From: Phyllobacterium sp. 21LDTY02-6
GTDB lineage: Bacteria; Pseudomonadota; Alphaproteobacteria; Rhizobiales; Rhizobiaceae
DNA: 64,000 nt
Direction: 5' to 3'
Assembly: GCF_023554255.2 (NCBI RefSeq)
Contig: NZ_JAMJWD020000001.1
Span: forward strand, 682,001-746,000
The notes beneath the pieces were generated by a model. That model worked only from the letters and a program-made list of their open reading frames with translations. It did no database searches and had not been told where the DNA came from. Positions 54,770 through 63,828 of the stretch are shown here, piece by piece. The translations under genes were made by a program, and so were the position numbers. Each line of letters starts with the position of its first letter. Position 1 is the stretch's first letter.

Positions 54770-55735
54770 ATGTTGATAAACCGACGCTTGTTTACGAAAT
54801 TGGCGGTGGCGACCGCGCTTGCGACGCCGCTGCTGACGCATATGGCCCTGGCGCAGACCAAGGACAAATATGTGATCGGCTTCAGCCAGACCACCACGGT
54901 CGAACCCTGGCGGGTCCAGTTCAACAAGGATCTGGAGGCTGAGGCCAAGAAGCACGACAATGTCGAGCTTCTGATTGCCGACGGGCAGGACAAGACCGAA
55001 AAACAGGTTGCCGATGTGGAGAATTTCATCCGGCAGGAGGTGGATGCGATCCTCATTTCGCCCAAGGAGTCGGCCGGGCTGACCGGTGTGGTCGAGAAAG
55101 CCATGGATGCGGGTATTCCCGTCATCGTGCTCGATCGCAATGTCGATACGGACAAGTTCACCCAGTGGATCGGCGGTGACAATGTCGTCATTGGCGAAGC
55201 CGCAGGCAAATATGCGGTCGAGCTGCTGGGCGGGCCGGGCAAGGCCAAGGGCACGGTCGTCGAGATCTGGGGCGGCCTCGGCACACAGGCCAGCCACGAC
55301 CGCAGCAATGGCTTCCATAAGCTCACCGATGCGGAAAAGGGGATCACCTATCTGCTCGACAAGCAGTCGGGCGATTGGAAGCAGGACCAGGCCTATAACA
55401 TCATGGCCACCGCCCTGCGCAATCACGAGGATATTTCGCTCGTCTACGGTCACAATGACCCGATGGCCTATGGCGCCTATCTTGCCGCCAAGGATGCCGG
55501 CCGGGAAAAGGACATCCTGTTTCTCGGCGTCGATGGCCTGCCCAATGAGGGTGTCCAGTGGGTGAACAAGGGCGAACTTGCAGCGACTTTCCTCTACCCG
55601 ACGCCGGGCGCGGAAGGTCTGCGTCAGGCCTTGAAGGTACTCGCCGGCGAGAAGGTCGAAAAGAAGATCGTTCTCGACACCCAGACGATCACCAAGGAAA
55701 ATGCGCCGGAAATCCTCAAGGCGAACGGCCTCTGA
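54770..55735 (+). CDS. Sugar ABC transporter substrate-binding protein (YtfQ/RbsB-like)
   Basis: A 321-residue periplasmic protein of the peripla_BP_4 family. A signal peptide (RLFTKLAVATALATPLLTHM then ALA) precedes YVIGFSQTTTVEPWR, a start like galactofuranose-binding YtfQ, and the ribose-binding-type DAILISPKESAGLTGVVEKA and SLVYGHNDPMAYGAYLAAKD. The ligand is thus likely a pentose or furanose sugar, but it cannot be named. GGGAGAG lies before the ATG. The operon is followed by a GC-rich terminator hairpin. Confidence 0.9.
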   Translation: MLINRRLFTKLAVATALATPLLTHMALAQTKDKYVIGFSQTTTVEPWRVQFNKDLEAEAKKHDNVELLIADGQDKTEKQVADVENFIRQEVDAILISPKESAGLTGVVEKAMDAGIPVIVLDRNVDTDKFTQWIGGDNVVIGEAAGKYAVELLGGPGKAKGTVVEIWGGLGTQASHDRSNGFHKLTDAEKGITYLLDKQSGDWKQDQAYNIMATALRNHEDISLVYGHNDPMAYGAYLAAKDAGREKDILFLGVDGLPNEGVQWVNKGELAATFLYPTPGAEGLRQALKVLAGEKVEKKIVLDTQTITKENAPEILKANGL

Positions 55736-55741
55736 TCGGAC

Positions 55742-55771
55742 GGGCGGGCGGCATTGCTGCCCGCCCTATTT
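55742..55771 (+). terminator. Terminator of the sugar ABC operon
   Basis: GGGCGGGC (55742-55749) pairs with GCCCGCCC (55759-55766) around a 9-base loop, then TATTT. It lies between the binding-protein stop (55735) and the end of treY-like gene on the other strand (55766). Confidence 0.65.
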
Positions 55772-58372
55772 CGATACGAGCGTGACCGTCGAAAAATCGC
55801 GCATCAGATTGGCGACCTTGAGTTTGGCCCTGGTCGTTATCGACGCATCGGTGATGACGTTCCGCATTTCGATGCCGGTCAGCCGATCAGGTATCGCAAG
55901 CGCCGTGTTCTGCCAGTCCGGCAGCGGCATGAACGGGTCCTGATATTTGGACACCGCATCGAAGGGCAGGCGCGGCACGGCGACGATGCAATGCCGCTTG
56001 CCCTTGCTGCGCGCAAAGGCGATGACATGATCGGCCATCGGGCCGCTGACCTCCAGCGGCGTATAGGAACCTTCAAGGAACAGCGAGCGCTCCCGTCGCC
56101 GCAATTCGAGATGCTTGCCCAGAATTCGTTGCTTTATCGCGCCGGAATGCCAATCGGATAGAAGATTGGACAGGGGAGAGTCGTTGACGTAGCGCAGCCT
56201 GTCGCGAAGCGCGGATGGCTCAAGGTCGATCGGTGCAACGACGTTCGACAGAGCAAGATCCCAGCTTTCAGAGCCGATGTGGACGAGCGGGATGCCCGGC
56301 GTCGTGGTTTTCAGGACGGTCTGGGAGAAACTGTTGATGGCGCCGGCCACGCGGAACGGACGCGTCTTCTCGGCGAAATCCGCAAGGAAACTGCGGTCGT
56401 GAAACAGGTTCTGCACATAGCGCGTCAGCGCCTGCTCGTAAGGCTTGTTGATCTCGGTCCAGAATGCCTCCTTGCGCGCCTCCCTTCCGGCCCGGATGAT
56501 GAACTGCGAGAGTGTGTTCTCCAGAGTATCGAGGCCGGCCTGATCGTCCAGATGCAAGGTCGCCGGCCAGATCGCCATCAAGGTCTGGTAGATCAGCCAT
56601 TCGGTTTCCGGCCCGGGCGCCGGCTTGTTCTCCATGCGGATGATGCTGTCCGCATGCCTGGAGCGCCAATCCGACAGGTTCTCGGCCCACAAGGAGGGTG
56701 CCTCGGACAGGGCCAGCAGGCGCATGCGCGCATCTTCGCCGAATTTCGTCGCGTAGGAGAAACTGGTGGCGACCATGCCATGGGGCGCTGCCGCCGCCTT
56801 GTTGGCCATCTGCCGGTGGAAAGCCCCGACGGGATCGTCGGCAGTCGCCATGCGCAATGTCATGTCGTCCACTGCGAGCGGGCCACGGTCGTAGCGGTAG
56901 GATTCCTCCACCGCCTGCGCCATCACGGCGGCGGAAAGCTGCTGGAAGCGCCTGTCGAACGCCTGAACCAGTTCAGGCGATGCCGTTTTCCATTCGACAC
57001 GGCCGGCCTGGAAAATGCTTGCATAATCCGGCTTGTGCTTCGGCGAGGAATAGGTGCGGAAAACCGGCATTTCAGCGATGGCGGCACTGATCGCCTGCCG
57101 GACGGCCATGCCCTTGCCCTTCTTTGTAGCGGCTGCGAGCAGAAGATCGCCCAGTTCGCGCAGCTCGGCTCCGAATTTCTTGTGAAGTATGGCCGACTTG
57201 GCGTGGCGGTAATGAAAGTGGTTATCGTCGACATTGCCGATGCTCTGGCCGTAGAGCCGGTCCATTTCGTCCAGTTTCGCATGATCCACGAGCACATTGG
57301 CAACAGCCGATATGAATTCATAACCGGCGGTTCCCTGGACCGGCCAGTGGGGTGTGTGTTCCTCGCCGGCCAGGAGAATCTTGTCGGTGACGATATAGGC
57401 TGAATCGCCGGCAAGACGCCGCAGCTCTTCCAGGTAGTTGTCCGGATTGCCCAGGCCATCGATCTGGTTCACCCGAAAACCCGAAACGGCACTGTTCTCC
57501 AGAAGGTCGATGGCGACGCGATGGAAATCCGAAAATGCTGCCGGTTCACCCATGTCGATGCCGACGGATATGGCGGAATCATAGGAGTGGCGGTAGTTCA
57601 ACGCCGCCGGAATGTCGGATTCGGCGATCAGTTTCCAATGTTGCTGAGCGAGCAGGTCGTCGCGGGCGGCGCGATCCTGCAGCATGCCGTTCAAATGGCC
57701 GGCAAGCCGGAGGCGGGATGCTATCGGGGCATCATGGTAGGCCTTGCCGAGACCAAGACGAAAGTCCTCGGCTGCTTCCGGCTTGGCAGCCGCTGCCAGA
57801 TCGCGAAATGCATCCGCCAGCGCGTCGCTCAGATCGCCCAGCGCCGTTGCGTAGGAGCCCGGCGCCAATGGGACGAAACCTTCGGGATAGGTCAATCCGA
57901 TCGTATTCGTTGCGGAATCGAATTTGATCGTGATGTTGCCCGCCTCGATCTCCTCGATCAGCGGACGCTCAAGCGCCGGAATGGCAAGCGTCTTGCGCCA
58001 GTCGATGTCGAAATAGCTGGCGAAAGGGCTCTTCGGTCCCCATTCCAGGACGGAAAACCACCATTTATTGCTATGTTTTGCGGGCGTCTGGTTCGGATTG
58101 ATGTCGATGATGAGCGGAATGCCCGCTGCGCGAAGCGAATTGTCCAGCAATGCGAATCCCGGTTCGCCGCCCGCCTGTTCGTCCAGCCGCGTCGGGTCGA
58201 AGGAGCGTCGGCCGCTGCCGGCATCGGCCGTATCGAATGCCGAGGAAATACTCAGGCTGTCTATGCCGAGGTCCGTGAGATAAGGAACTGCCTTCGCCAC
58301 GTCGCGGAACGTTATTCCGTTCCTCAGGAGCAATCGGTAGGCTGAGGTCGGCATATGCTGGGTAGGGGCCAT
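55766..58372 (-). CDS. TreY-like (malto-oligosyltrehalose synthase) protein with lost catalytic residues
   Basis: An 868-residue GH13-type protein clearly homologous to TreY along its length: an N-terminal barrel start (YRLLLRNGITFRDVAKAVPYL), WWFSVLEWGPKSPFASYFDIDW, then HWPVQGTAGYEF, MPVFRTYSS and a C-terminal domain. TreY converts the reducing end of maltooligosaccharides to trehalose linkage. Here the nucleophile region reads GFRVNQIDGLGNP (Asn302-Gln303 where the family has Asp-His), the acid/base region reads VTDKIL (Asp330 where Glu is usual), and the THDTKR-type region reads SYATKF (Tyr540-Ala541 where His-Asp is usual). Classic activity is therefore improbable. The frame is intact. 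ATG 58372 lies 23 bases after the otsA stop, so both share a transcript. No treZ is nearby. Confidence 0.87.
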   Translation of the reverse strand: MAPTQHMPTSAYRLLLRNGITFRDVAKAVPYLTDLGIDSLSISSAFDTADAGSGRRSFDPTRLDEQAGGEPGFALLDNSLRAAGIPLIIDINPNQTPAKHSNKWWFSVLEWGPKSPFASYFDIDWRKTLAIPALERPLIEEIEAGNITIKFDSATNTIGLTYPEGFVPLAPGSYATALGDLSDALADAFRDLAAAAKPEAAEDFRLGLGKAYHDAPIASRLRLAGHLNGMLQDRAARDDLLAQQHWKLIAESDIPAALNYRHSYDSAISVGIDMGEPAAFSDFHRVAIDLLENSAVSGFRVNQIDGLGNPDNYLEELRRLAGDSAYIVTDKILLAGEEHTPHWPVQGTAGYEFISAVANVLVDHAKLDEMDRLYGQSIGNVDDNHFHYRHAKSAILHKKFGAELRELGDLLLAAATKKGKGMAVRQAISAAIAEMPVFRTYSSPKHKPDYASIFQAGRVEWKTASPELVQAFDRRFQQLSAAVMAQAVEESYRYDRGPLAVDDMTLRMATADDPVGAFHRQMANKAAAAPHGMVATSFSYATKFGEDARMRLLALSEAPSLWAENLSDWRSRHADSIIRMENKPAPGPETEWLIYQTLMAIWPATLHLDDQAGLDTLENTLSQFIIRAGREARKEAFWTEINKPYEQALTRYVQNLFHDRSFLADFAEKTRPFRVAGAINSFSQTVLKTTTPGIPLVHIGSESWDLALSNVVAPIDLEPSALRDRLRYVNDSPLSNLLSDWHSGAIKQRILGKHLELRRRERSLFLEGSYTPLEVSGPMADHVIAFARSKGKRHCIVAVPRLPFDAVSKYQDPFMPLPDWQNTALAIPDRLTGIEMRNVITDASITTRAKLKVANLMRDFSTVTLVSK

Positions 58373-58395
58373 GCTGTTACTTCGTCTCCATTGGC

Positions 58396-59820
58396 TTAGA
58401 CGTTGGGATGGGCTTCGGCGGGCGCCAGCCTCCCGGACGATTGCGCCTGTTGCTCGGCATGACCGAGCAGGGCGTTCAGATATTTCCGCTGCCACCACTG
58501 CGCATCATGGTCGGTCACCCGTCGCAAGAGTTTGCGGTGGCGCAGCTGGCGTTCTTCCAGGGGCATGGTCGCCGCCTTGTGGATGGCTTCCGCGACTTCC
58601 TGTATGTTGTAGGGATTGACCAGAATGGCTTCCCGCAGTTCCTCGGCAGCACCGGCGAACTTCGAAAGGATGAGAATGCCCGGGTCGCTGTCGTCCTGCG
58701 CCGCGACATATTCCTTGGCGACGAGGTTCATGCCGTCGCGCAGCGGCGTGATCAGGCCGATCAGGCTCGATTTGAACAATGGAGCGAGCTTCGTGCGGGG
58801 GATGCTACGGTTGATATACTGGATCGGAGCCCAATTGAAATCGGCGAACTTGCCGTTCACCGCCCCTGCAAGCTGTTCGAGTTCGGCTCTGATGTCGCCA
58901 TAGGCCGATACGTCCTCGCGGGACGGCGAGGCTATCTGGAGATATTCCGCATGGCCCTGATATTCAGGGTATAGATCAAGAAACTTGCGGAATGCCTTGA
59001 TTCGATGCGGCAATCCCTTGGAATAATCAAGCCGGTCGGCCGAGATAAGCTGAAAGCGGCGCAGGACCTTGCGGCGCATTCGTTCCAGTTCCACAGCATC
59101 GTCCGGCTTGCTCGACGTCTGGGCGAATTGCTTGACGTCGATGCCGATAGGATAATGCCCGATATGCACCGTACGCTCCCTTACGCGCACCAGCTCCGGC
59201 GAAATGATGTCGGCGTCCGAATGTTCTTCCAGGTAGCGATGGAAATTATGCACGTCATTCAGCGTCTGGAAGCCGACCAGATCGTATTGCAGCAGGCAAT
59301 ATCGCAACCAGGGATGGCGCGGTACGGCCGAAAACACATCCACCGGCGGGAAGGGGATGTGCAGGAAGAAACCGATGCGGTTGTCGATCCCGAGCTTGCG
59401 GAGCTCGGCCGCCATCGGCATCAGATGATAGTCGTGGATCCAGATGACGTCGTCGTTCTCGAGCTGCGGCGCGAGTAGTTTGGCGAAACGTTCATTGACT
59501 GCGGAATATCGATCGACGAATTCCGTCCGGTAATCCATGAGGTCCAGCCGGTTATGGAATGCCGGCCACAGGACCTTGTTGGAGAAGCCCAGATAATATT
59601 GTTCATGCTCGGCATTGGTCAACGGCGTGGTCAATATCGAGATGTTGCCATGCTCCGAACGGCGCAGGTCTCCGACCGCGTCCTGGACGTTGCCGTCCCA
59701 GCCCATCCACAATCCGCCCTGAGAGCGGAGCGCATCGATTATTCCTACTGTTAATCCGCCTGCCTGATTTTTCTTCGCAAGATTTGCTGTCCGGTTTGAA
59801 ACAACAACAAGCCGTCCCAT
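58396..59820 (-). CDS. otsA: Alpha,alpha-trehalose-phosphate synthase
   Basis: Makes trehalose-6-phosphate from UDP-glucose and glucose-6-phosphate. The 474-residue GT20 enzyme keeps every key position: N-terminal RLVVVSNR, AGGL donor loop, WIHDYHLM, SADRLDYSKGLPHRI (Arg and Lys for the UDP diphosphate) and TPLRDGMNLVAKEYVAAQ. Trehalose is the osmotic, desiccation and heat protectant of rhizobia. The C-terminal 15 residues are Ala/Gln-rich and unconserved. The treY-like gene follows 23 bases later on the same strand, and otsB is divergent. A GGAAC-N16-GGTT element upstream resembles an EcfG promoter. Confidence 0.95.
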   Translation of the reverse strand: MGRLVVVSNRTANLAKKNQAGGLTVGIIDALRSQGGLWMGWDGNVQDAVGDLRRSEHGNISILTTPLTNAEHEQYYLGFSNKVLWPAFHNRLDLMDYRTEFVDRYSAVNERFAKLLAPQLENDDVIWIHDYHLMPMAAELRKLGIDNRIGFFLHIPFPPVDVFSAVPRHPWLRYCLLQYDLVGFQTLNDVHNFHRYLEEHSDADIISPELVRVRERTVHIGHYPIGIDVKQFAQTSSKPDDAVELERMRRKVLRRFQLISADRLDYSKGLPHRIKAFRKFLDLYPEYQGHAEYLQIASPSREDVSAYGDIRAELEQLAGAVNGKFADFNWAPIQYINRSIPRTKLAPLFKSSLIGLITPLRDGMNLVAKEYVAAQDDSDPGILILSKFAGAAEELREAILVNPYNIQEVAEAIHKAATMPLEERQLRHRKLLRRVTDHDAQWWQRKYLNALLGHAEQQAQSSGRLAPAEAHPNV

Positions 59821-59853
59821 ATAATTGTCCCTTACGTCCTAGGAGTAAAATTG

Positions 59854-59878
59854 AACCCCTCGCAACGCGTATGGTTCC
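59854..59878 (-). promoter_or_regulatory. EcfG/RpoE2-like general stress promoter of otsA
   Basis: Read on the minus strand, GGAAC (59878-59874) is followed after 16 bases by GGTT (59857-59854), one base off the alphaproteobacterial EcfG consensus GGAAC-N16/17-CGTT, 33 bases before the otsA start. In Sinorhizobium, otsA belongs to the RpoE2 regulon, which fits. Confidence 0.42.
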
Positions 59879-59979
59879 ATATTTTTGGCAGGAATCGGGG
59901 AAAAAATAAGAACTTGCCGAACAAAATGCCCTATCTGTGAGTTCTTCCCTCAGACAAACAGCAGCAGCGAAACGATTTG

Positions 59980-60729
59980 ATGACCCTAGAAACTGTCCAC
60001 CCGCTTCCCCTCGACCTCAGGGAATGGGCGCTCTTCATCGATATCGATGGGACACTCATAGACCTTGCCCCGACGCCCTCCGCCATCATCATCCCGAAAG
60101 AGCTGCCGCATCAGCTCGCCGTCGTCCAGCGCCGGGCCGGTGGTGCCATGGCGCTCGTCACGGGACGGGCCATCAGCGCCGTCGACGAGATGTTCCACCC
60201 GAACAGGCTGCCGGTCGCCGGAATGCACGGCGCTGAAATGCGCGACGGAGCAGGGACCGTCACATACAAGTCCGTGGAACCTGCGGATCTCGATCCCGCC
60301 CGCCTCGAACTCGATCTTCTTGCCAAGCGCTGGCCCGGCGTGATCCTGGAAGACAAGGGCCGGGCCCTCGCCATCCACTACAGGCAGGCGCCGGAGGCAG
60401 AGCCGGCCATCCACAACGCACTCGGCGGTATCCTGAAGGGGCTCGGCGACAGCTGGAAGTGCCAGGAGGGCAAGATGGTGGTGGAGATCCACCCGGCCGC
60501 GGCCAACAAGGGCGATGCGGTTTCGACCTTCATGCAGAGCCCGCCCTATCTTGGCCGCAAACCCTTCGTCATCGGCGACGATCTGACGGATGAAACCATG
60601 TTCCGCATCGCCAATGACGCCGGGGGGCGCTCGGTCGGCGTCGGCAATCCGCCTTTCGACAGCATTGCGCAATACCGCATCGGATCGGCGGATGAGGTGC
60701 GAGACTGGATCGGCCGCCTTGCCGCCTGA
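59980..60729 (+). CDS. otsB: Trehalose-phosphatase
   Basis: Removes phosphate from trehalose-6-phosphate. The 249-residue HAD-superfamily protein has FIDIDGTLIDLAP (motif I with nucleophile and acid aspartates), LVTGRAISAVDEMF (motif II), the cap domain, NKGDAV (motif III lysine region) and VIGDDLTDETMF (motif IV). ATG 59980 is preferred over the overlapping in-frame TTG 59977. It is divergent from otsA with about 160 bases between start codons, unlike the common otsBA operon, so synthase and phosphatase could be regulated separately. Confidence 0.94.
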   Translation: MTLETVHPLPLDLREWALFIDIDGTLIDLAPTPSAIIIPKELPHQLAVVQRRAGGAMALVTGRAISAVDEMFHPNRLPVAGMHGAEMRDGAGTVTYKSVEPADLDPARLELDLLAKRWPGVILEDKGRALAIHYRQAPEAEPAIHNALGGILKGLGDSWKCQEGKMVVEIHPAAANKGDAVSTFMQSPPYLGRKPFVIGDDLTDETMFRIANDAGGRSVGVGNPPFDSIAQYRIGSADEVRDWIGRLAA

Positions 60730-60732
60730 GAC

Positions 60733-62073
60733 CTAAGGCCGGGCAGTGACCCGCCAGACCTTGTTGCCGGCGTCGTCTGCGACCAGGAGAGCGCCGTCCC
60801 TTGCGATCGCAACGCCGACGGGACGGCCGAATGCCTTGCCGCTGCCTTCATCGACAAAGCCGGTAAGCACATCCTTCGGCCTGCCTGAGGGCTGGCCGTT
60901 CTCGAACGGCACATAGATGACCTTGTAACCGCTGCGCGGCTTGCGGTTCCATGAACCATGCTGGCCGACAAACGCGCCATTGGCATAGTCCGGGCCGAGC
61001 GCCATACCCTTGTTGAATGCCAGCCCGAGCGATGCGGTATGGGCGCCGAGCGCATAGTCCGGCTTTATGGCCCTGGCCACGAGGTCCGGATTCTGCGGCT
61101 TGACGCGAACATCGACAGTCTGCCCGTAATAGCTGTAGGGCCAACCGTAAAAGCCGCCATCCTTCACCGAAGTCATATAGTCCGGCACGAGGTCGCTGCC
61201 GATCTCATCGCGCTCGTTCACGGCGACCCACAGGGCTCCATTGTCCGGGTTCCATGACAGCCCGTTGGGATTGCGCAACCCCGACGCAAATACGCGTTGC
61301 GCTCCGGTCTCCAGATCGATCTCGAGCACGTTCGCGCGGTTCTTTTCCGCAGCCATGCCGTTTTCGCCGACATTGCTGTTCGAACCGACGGTCGCGTAGA
61401 GCTTCTTTCCGTCGGGCGATGCGATAACGTCCTTCGTCCAGTGATGGTTGATCGGCCCTCCGGGCAGATCGGAAACATGTTGCGGCGAGGCGCTCGCTTC
61501 AAGATCGCCGTCGGCATAGGGCACGGCGACGATCGCATCGGTATTGGCGATGAACAGCCGCCCGTTGGAGAGCGTCATGCCAAAGGGCGAGTTCAATCCT
61601 TCGAGGAATGTGTGGCGTATTTCGGCGACGCCGTCATTGTCGGCATCGCGCAGCAATGTGATGCGGTCGGCGCTTCCGGAGCGGGCGCCGGCGCGGCGCA
61701 TGAGGAGCTGCGCCACCCATTCGCGAATGCTGAACTTGCCGCTTTCCTCCTTGGCGGGCGCATCGGACTCGGCGACCAGAACGTCTCCGTTCGGCAGCAC
61801 ATGAAGCCAGCGCGGATGCTGCAGGTCACCGGCAAGGGCATTGACACGCAATCCCGGTGCGGGTTCCGGGGTGGCGCCCTCGGCCCAGCCGGCGATGCGG
61901 GCGATGTTGACCGTTGGTATCGGCTTCGGGTTTGGAGCCGGCAGGACGGGATCGGGACCATAACCATCCTCGACTGCCACCTTGGCGGATTCCTGCGAGT
62001 AGAAATAAACGCCGGCGGCGCCAAGCACGATCAATATGAGAAGGATCAGTATGCCCAAGGCCAACAGCTTCAT
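60733..62073 (-). CDS. PQQ-type soluble sugar (sorbosone-like) dehydrogenase, membrane anchored
   Basis: A 446-residue protein with an N-terminal uncleaved-looking membrane helix (about 2-24) and a six-bladed beta-propeller domain of the GDH-B/sorbosone dehydrogenase group. Propeller blocks include LQHPRWLHVLPNGDVLVAES, FLEGLNSPFGMTLSNGRLF, HHWTKDVIASPDGKKLYA, GLRNPNGLSWNP, GGFYGWPYSYYG and FGRPVGVAIARDGALLVADD. Family members oxidise aldoses or sorbosone with PQQ in the periplasm, though many homologues lack proven activity. The gene is convergent with otsB (3-base gap) and divergent from modA. Confidence 0.87.
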   Translation of the reverse strand: MKLLALGILILLILIVLGAAGVYFYSQESAKVAVEDGYGPDPVLPAPNPKPIPTVNIARIAGWAEGATPEPAPGLRVNALAGDLQHPRWLHVLPNGDVLVAESDAPAKEESGKFSIREWVAQLLMRRAGARSGSADRITLLRDADNDGVAEIRHTFLEGLNSPFGMTLSNGRLFIANTDAIVAVPYADGDLEASASPQHVSDLPGGPINHHWTKDVIASPDGKKLYATVGSNSNVGENGMAAEKNRANVLEIDLETGAQRVFASGLRNPNGLSWNPDNGALWVAVNERDEIGSDLVPDYMTSVKDGGFYGWPYSYYGQTVDVRVKPQNPDLVARAIKPDYALGAHTASLGLAFNKGMALGPDYANGAFVGQHGSWNRKPRSGYKVIYVPFENGQPSGRPKDVLTGFVDEGSGKAFGRPVGVAIARDGALLVADDAGNKVWRVTARP

Positions 62074-62219
62074 TTGCTCATCCTTTTCATTATCCTGCGA
62101 CGATCATTGCGGAATTTGCCTGCGATGAAAAGCGGCGAGGGGATTGATCATTGATTGAATGCTGCGCCAGCCATGTTTGTTCCCGGCGAGCGGACGAATG
62201 CCAGAGCCGTGCAACTTTC

Positions 62220-62241
62220 GTTATATTTGGCCGGATATAAC
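62220..62241. promoter_or_regulatory. Mo-box: molybdate-responsive ModE operator of modABC
   Basis: GTTATAT (62220-62226) and ATATAAC (62235-62241) form a perfect 7-bp inverted repeat with an 8-base spacer. It resembles the E. coli modA operator (CGTTATAT ... ATAACG) and known alphaproteobacterial Mo-boxes. It is 65 bases before the modA start and 146 bases from the dehydrogenase gene. ModE-type repressors bind such boxes when molybdate is plentiful. No modE gene is in the window. Confidence 0.75.
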
Positions 62242-62305
62242 ACTGGCCAAAATGACAAGGATCGATATATTCGTGCGGATATCACGATTTTCAGGGAAGA
62301 GTGCC

Positions 62306-63100
62306 ATGCGCATGATCGGATTGAAGAAGCTTGGCGGCGTCATGGCCGTGATCTGCCTGATGTTCTCGTCCGCTGCTGCACCCGCCCGGGCCGAGGAGGC
62401 GGTGACCGTTTTTGCGGCAGCCAGCCTGAAGAACGCCATGGACGACGTAGTGGCGGCCTGGATGAAGGAAAGCGGCAAGCAGGCCGTGGCTTCCTACGCG
62501 TCGAGCTCGGCCCTGGCCAAGCAGATCGAGGCGGGAGCACCCGCGGACATATTCATCTCCGCCGATCTGGAATGGATGGACTATCTCGCGAACAAGAACC
62601 TCATCAAGCCGGCCAGCAGGAGCAATCTTCTCGGCAATCGGCTCGTGCTTGTCGCCCCCGAGGGGCAGGCAGAGCCGATCGAAATGAAGCAAGGGCTCGA
62701 TCTCGCGCGCTTGCTCGATGGCGGGCGTCTGGCAATGGGGGAAATCAATACCGTTCCGGCCGGTAAATACGGCAAGGAAGCGCTGCAATCTCTCGGGATC
62801 TGGCCTGCGGTGGCGAACAGCATCGCTGGAGCGGAAAATGTGCGCGCGGCGCTGCTTCTCGTGGCGCGCGGGGAAGCTCCCTACGGTATCGTCTATGAGA
62901 CCGATGCAGCCGCCGACAGCAAGGTCGAGATCGTCGCTACGTTCCCGGAAGCAAGCCACAAGCCGATCGTCTATCCCGTCGCAGTGCTGGCGGAAAGTGA
63001 CGACCGCGAGGCGGAATCGCTGCTGGCCTTCATGAAATCGGAGCGCGCCGCACCATTCTTCCGCAAGCACGGTTTCACCGTGCTTACCCCGGCCACGTAG
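62306..63100 (+). CDS. modA: Molybdate ABC transporter substrate-binding protein
   Basis: Periplasmic molybdate/tungstate binder of 264 residues. A signal peptide ending ARA-EE precedes [17 protein letters not shown], the family anion-binding loop, and [24 protein letters not shown] is the second hallmark block. AGGGA precedes ATG 62306; the upstream in-frame ATG (62159) would run across the Mo-box. Molybdate is needed for XdhC-dependent hydroxylases (see 39.6-40.6 kb) and nitrate reductases. modB follows after 26 bases. Confidence 0.95.
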   Translation: MRMIGLKKLGGVMAVICLMFSSAAAPARAEEAVTVFAAASLKNAMDDVVAAWMKESGKQAVASYASSSALAKQIEAGAPADIFISADLEWMDYLANKNLIKPASRSNLLGNRLVLVAPEGQAEPIEMKQGLDLARLLDGGRLAMGEINTVPAGKYGKEALQSLGIWPAVANSIAGAENVRAALLLVARGEAPYGIVYETDAAADSKVEIVATFPEASHKPIVYPVAVLAESDDREAESLLAFMKSERAAPFFRKHGFTVLTPAT

Positions 63101-63126
63101 TTGCGGCGAACGGAATCGGGGCCGAT

Positions 63127-63828
63127 GTGAGCTGGTTTGCACTGACGGACAGCGAATGGGTAGCGTTGCTGCTGAGCCTGCGCATAGCCTCGGTCGCGAC
63201 CCTGTGCAGCCTGCCGCTGGCCATCATCACCGCCATGGCGCTGGCGCGGGGCAGGTTTCCCGGCAAATCGCTTTTGAACGGCATCGTGCATCTGCCGCTG
63301 GTTCTTCCGCCTGTGGTCACCGGCTTCGTGCTTCTGGTTCTGTTTGGTCGGCGCGGCCCGATCGGCGCATTCCTTGCGGATCATTTCGGTCTCATATTCT
63401 CGTTCCGCTGGACGGGCGCGGCCCTGGCCTGCGGCGTCATGGGGTTCCCGCTGATGGTCAGGAGCATCCGCCTGTCAATCGAGGCCATCGACCGAGGGCT
63501 GGAAGACGCGGCCGCCACGCTCGGCGCCAATCCTGCCTGGGTGTTCGTCACCGTCACCTTACCCCTGATGCTGCCGGGGGTCATCGCCGGAGCCATACTC
63601 GGCTTCGCCAAGGCGGTTGGCGAGTTCGGCGCGACCATTACCTTCGTGTCCAACATTCCGGGCGAAACGCAGACGCTTTCCGCGGCGATCTATACGCTGA
63701 CCCAGGTTCCGGGCGGCGATGCCGGCGCGTTTCGCCTGACGATCATCGCCGTAGTCGTTTCGATGGTCGCTCTGCTCGCATCCGAATTCGCCGCGCACAG
63801 CATCAACCGTCGGATGCGCGCCGCATGA
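63127..63828 (+). CDS. modB: Molybdate ABC transporter permease
   Basis: A 233-residue inner-membrane permease with five or six helices. The cytoplasmic EAA loop is [20 protein letters not shown], where the ATPase docks, followed by [26 protein letters not shown], a ModB signature. Starts at GTG 63127 with GGGG upstream. Its stop overlaps the modC start (ATGA), giving coupled synthesis. Confidence 0.94.
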   Translation: MSWFALTDSEWVALLLSLRIASVATLCSLPLAIITAMALARGRFPGKSLLNGIVHLPLVLPPVVTGFVLLVLFGRRGPIGAFLADHFGLIFSFRWTGAALACGVMGFPLMVRSIRLSIEAIDRGLEDAAATLGANPAWVFVTVTLPLMLPGVIAGAILGFAKAVGEFGATITFVSNIPGETQTLSAAIYTLTQVPGGDAGAFRLTIIAVVVSMVALLASEFAAHSINRRMRAA

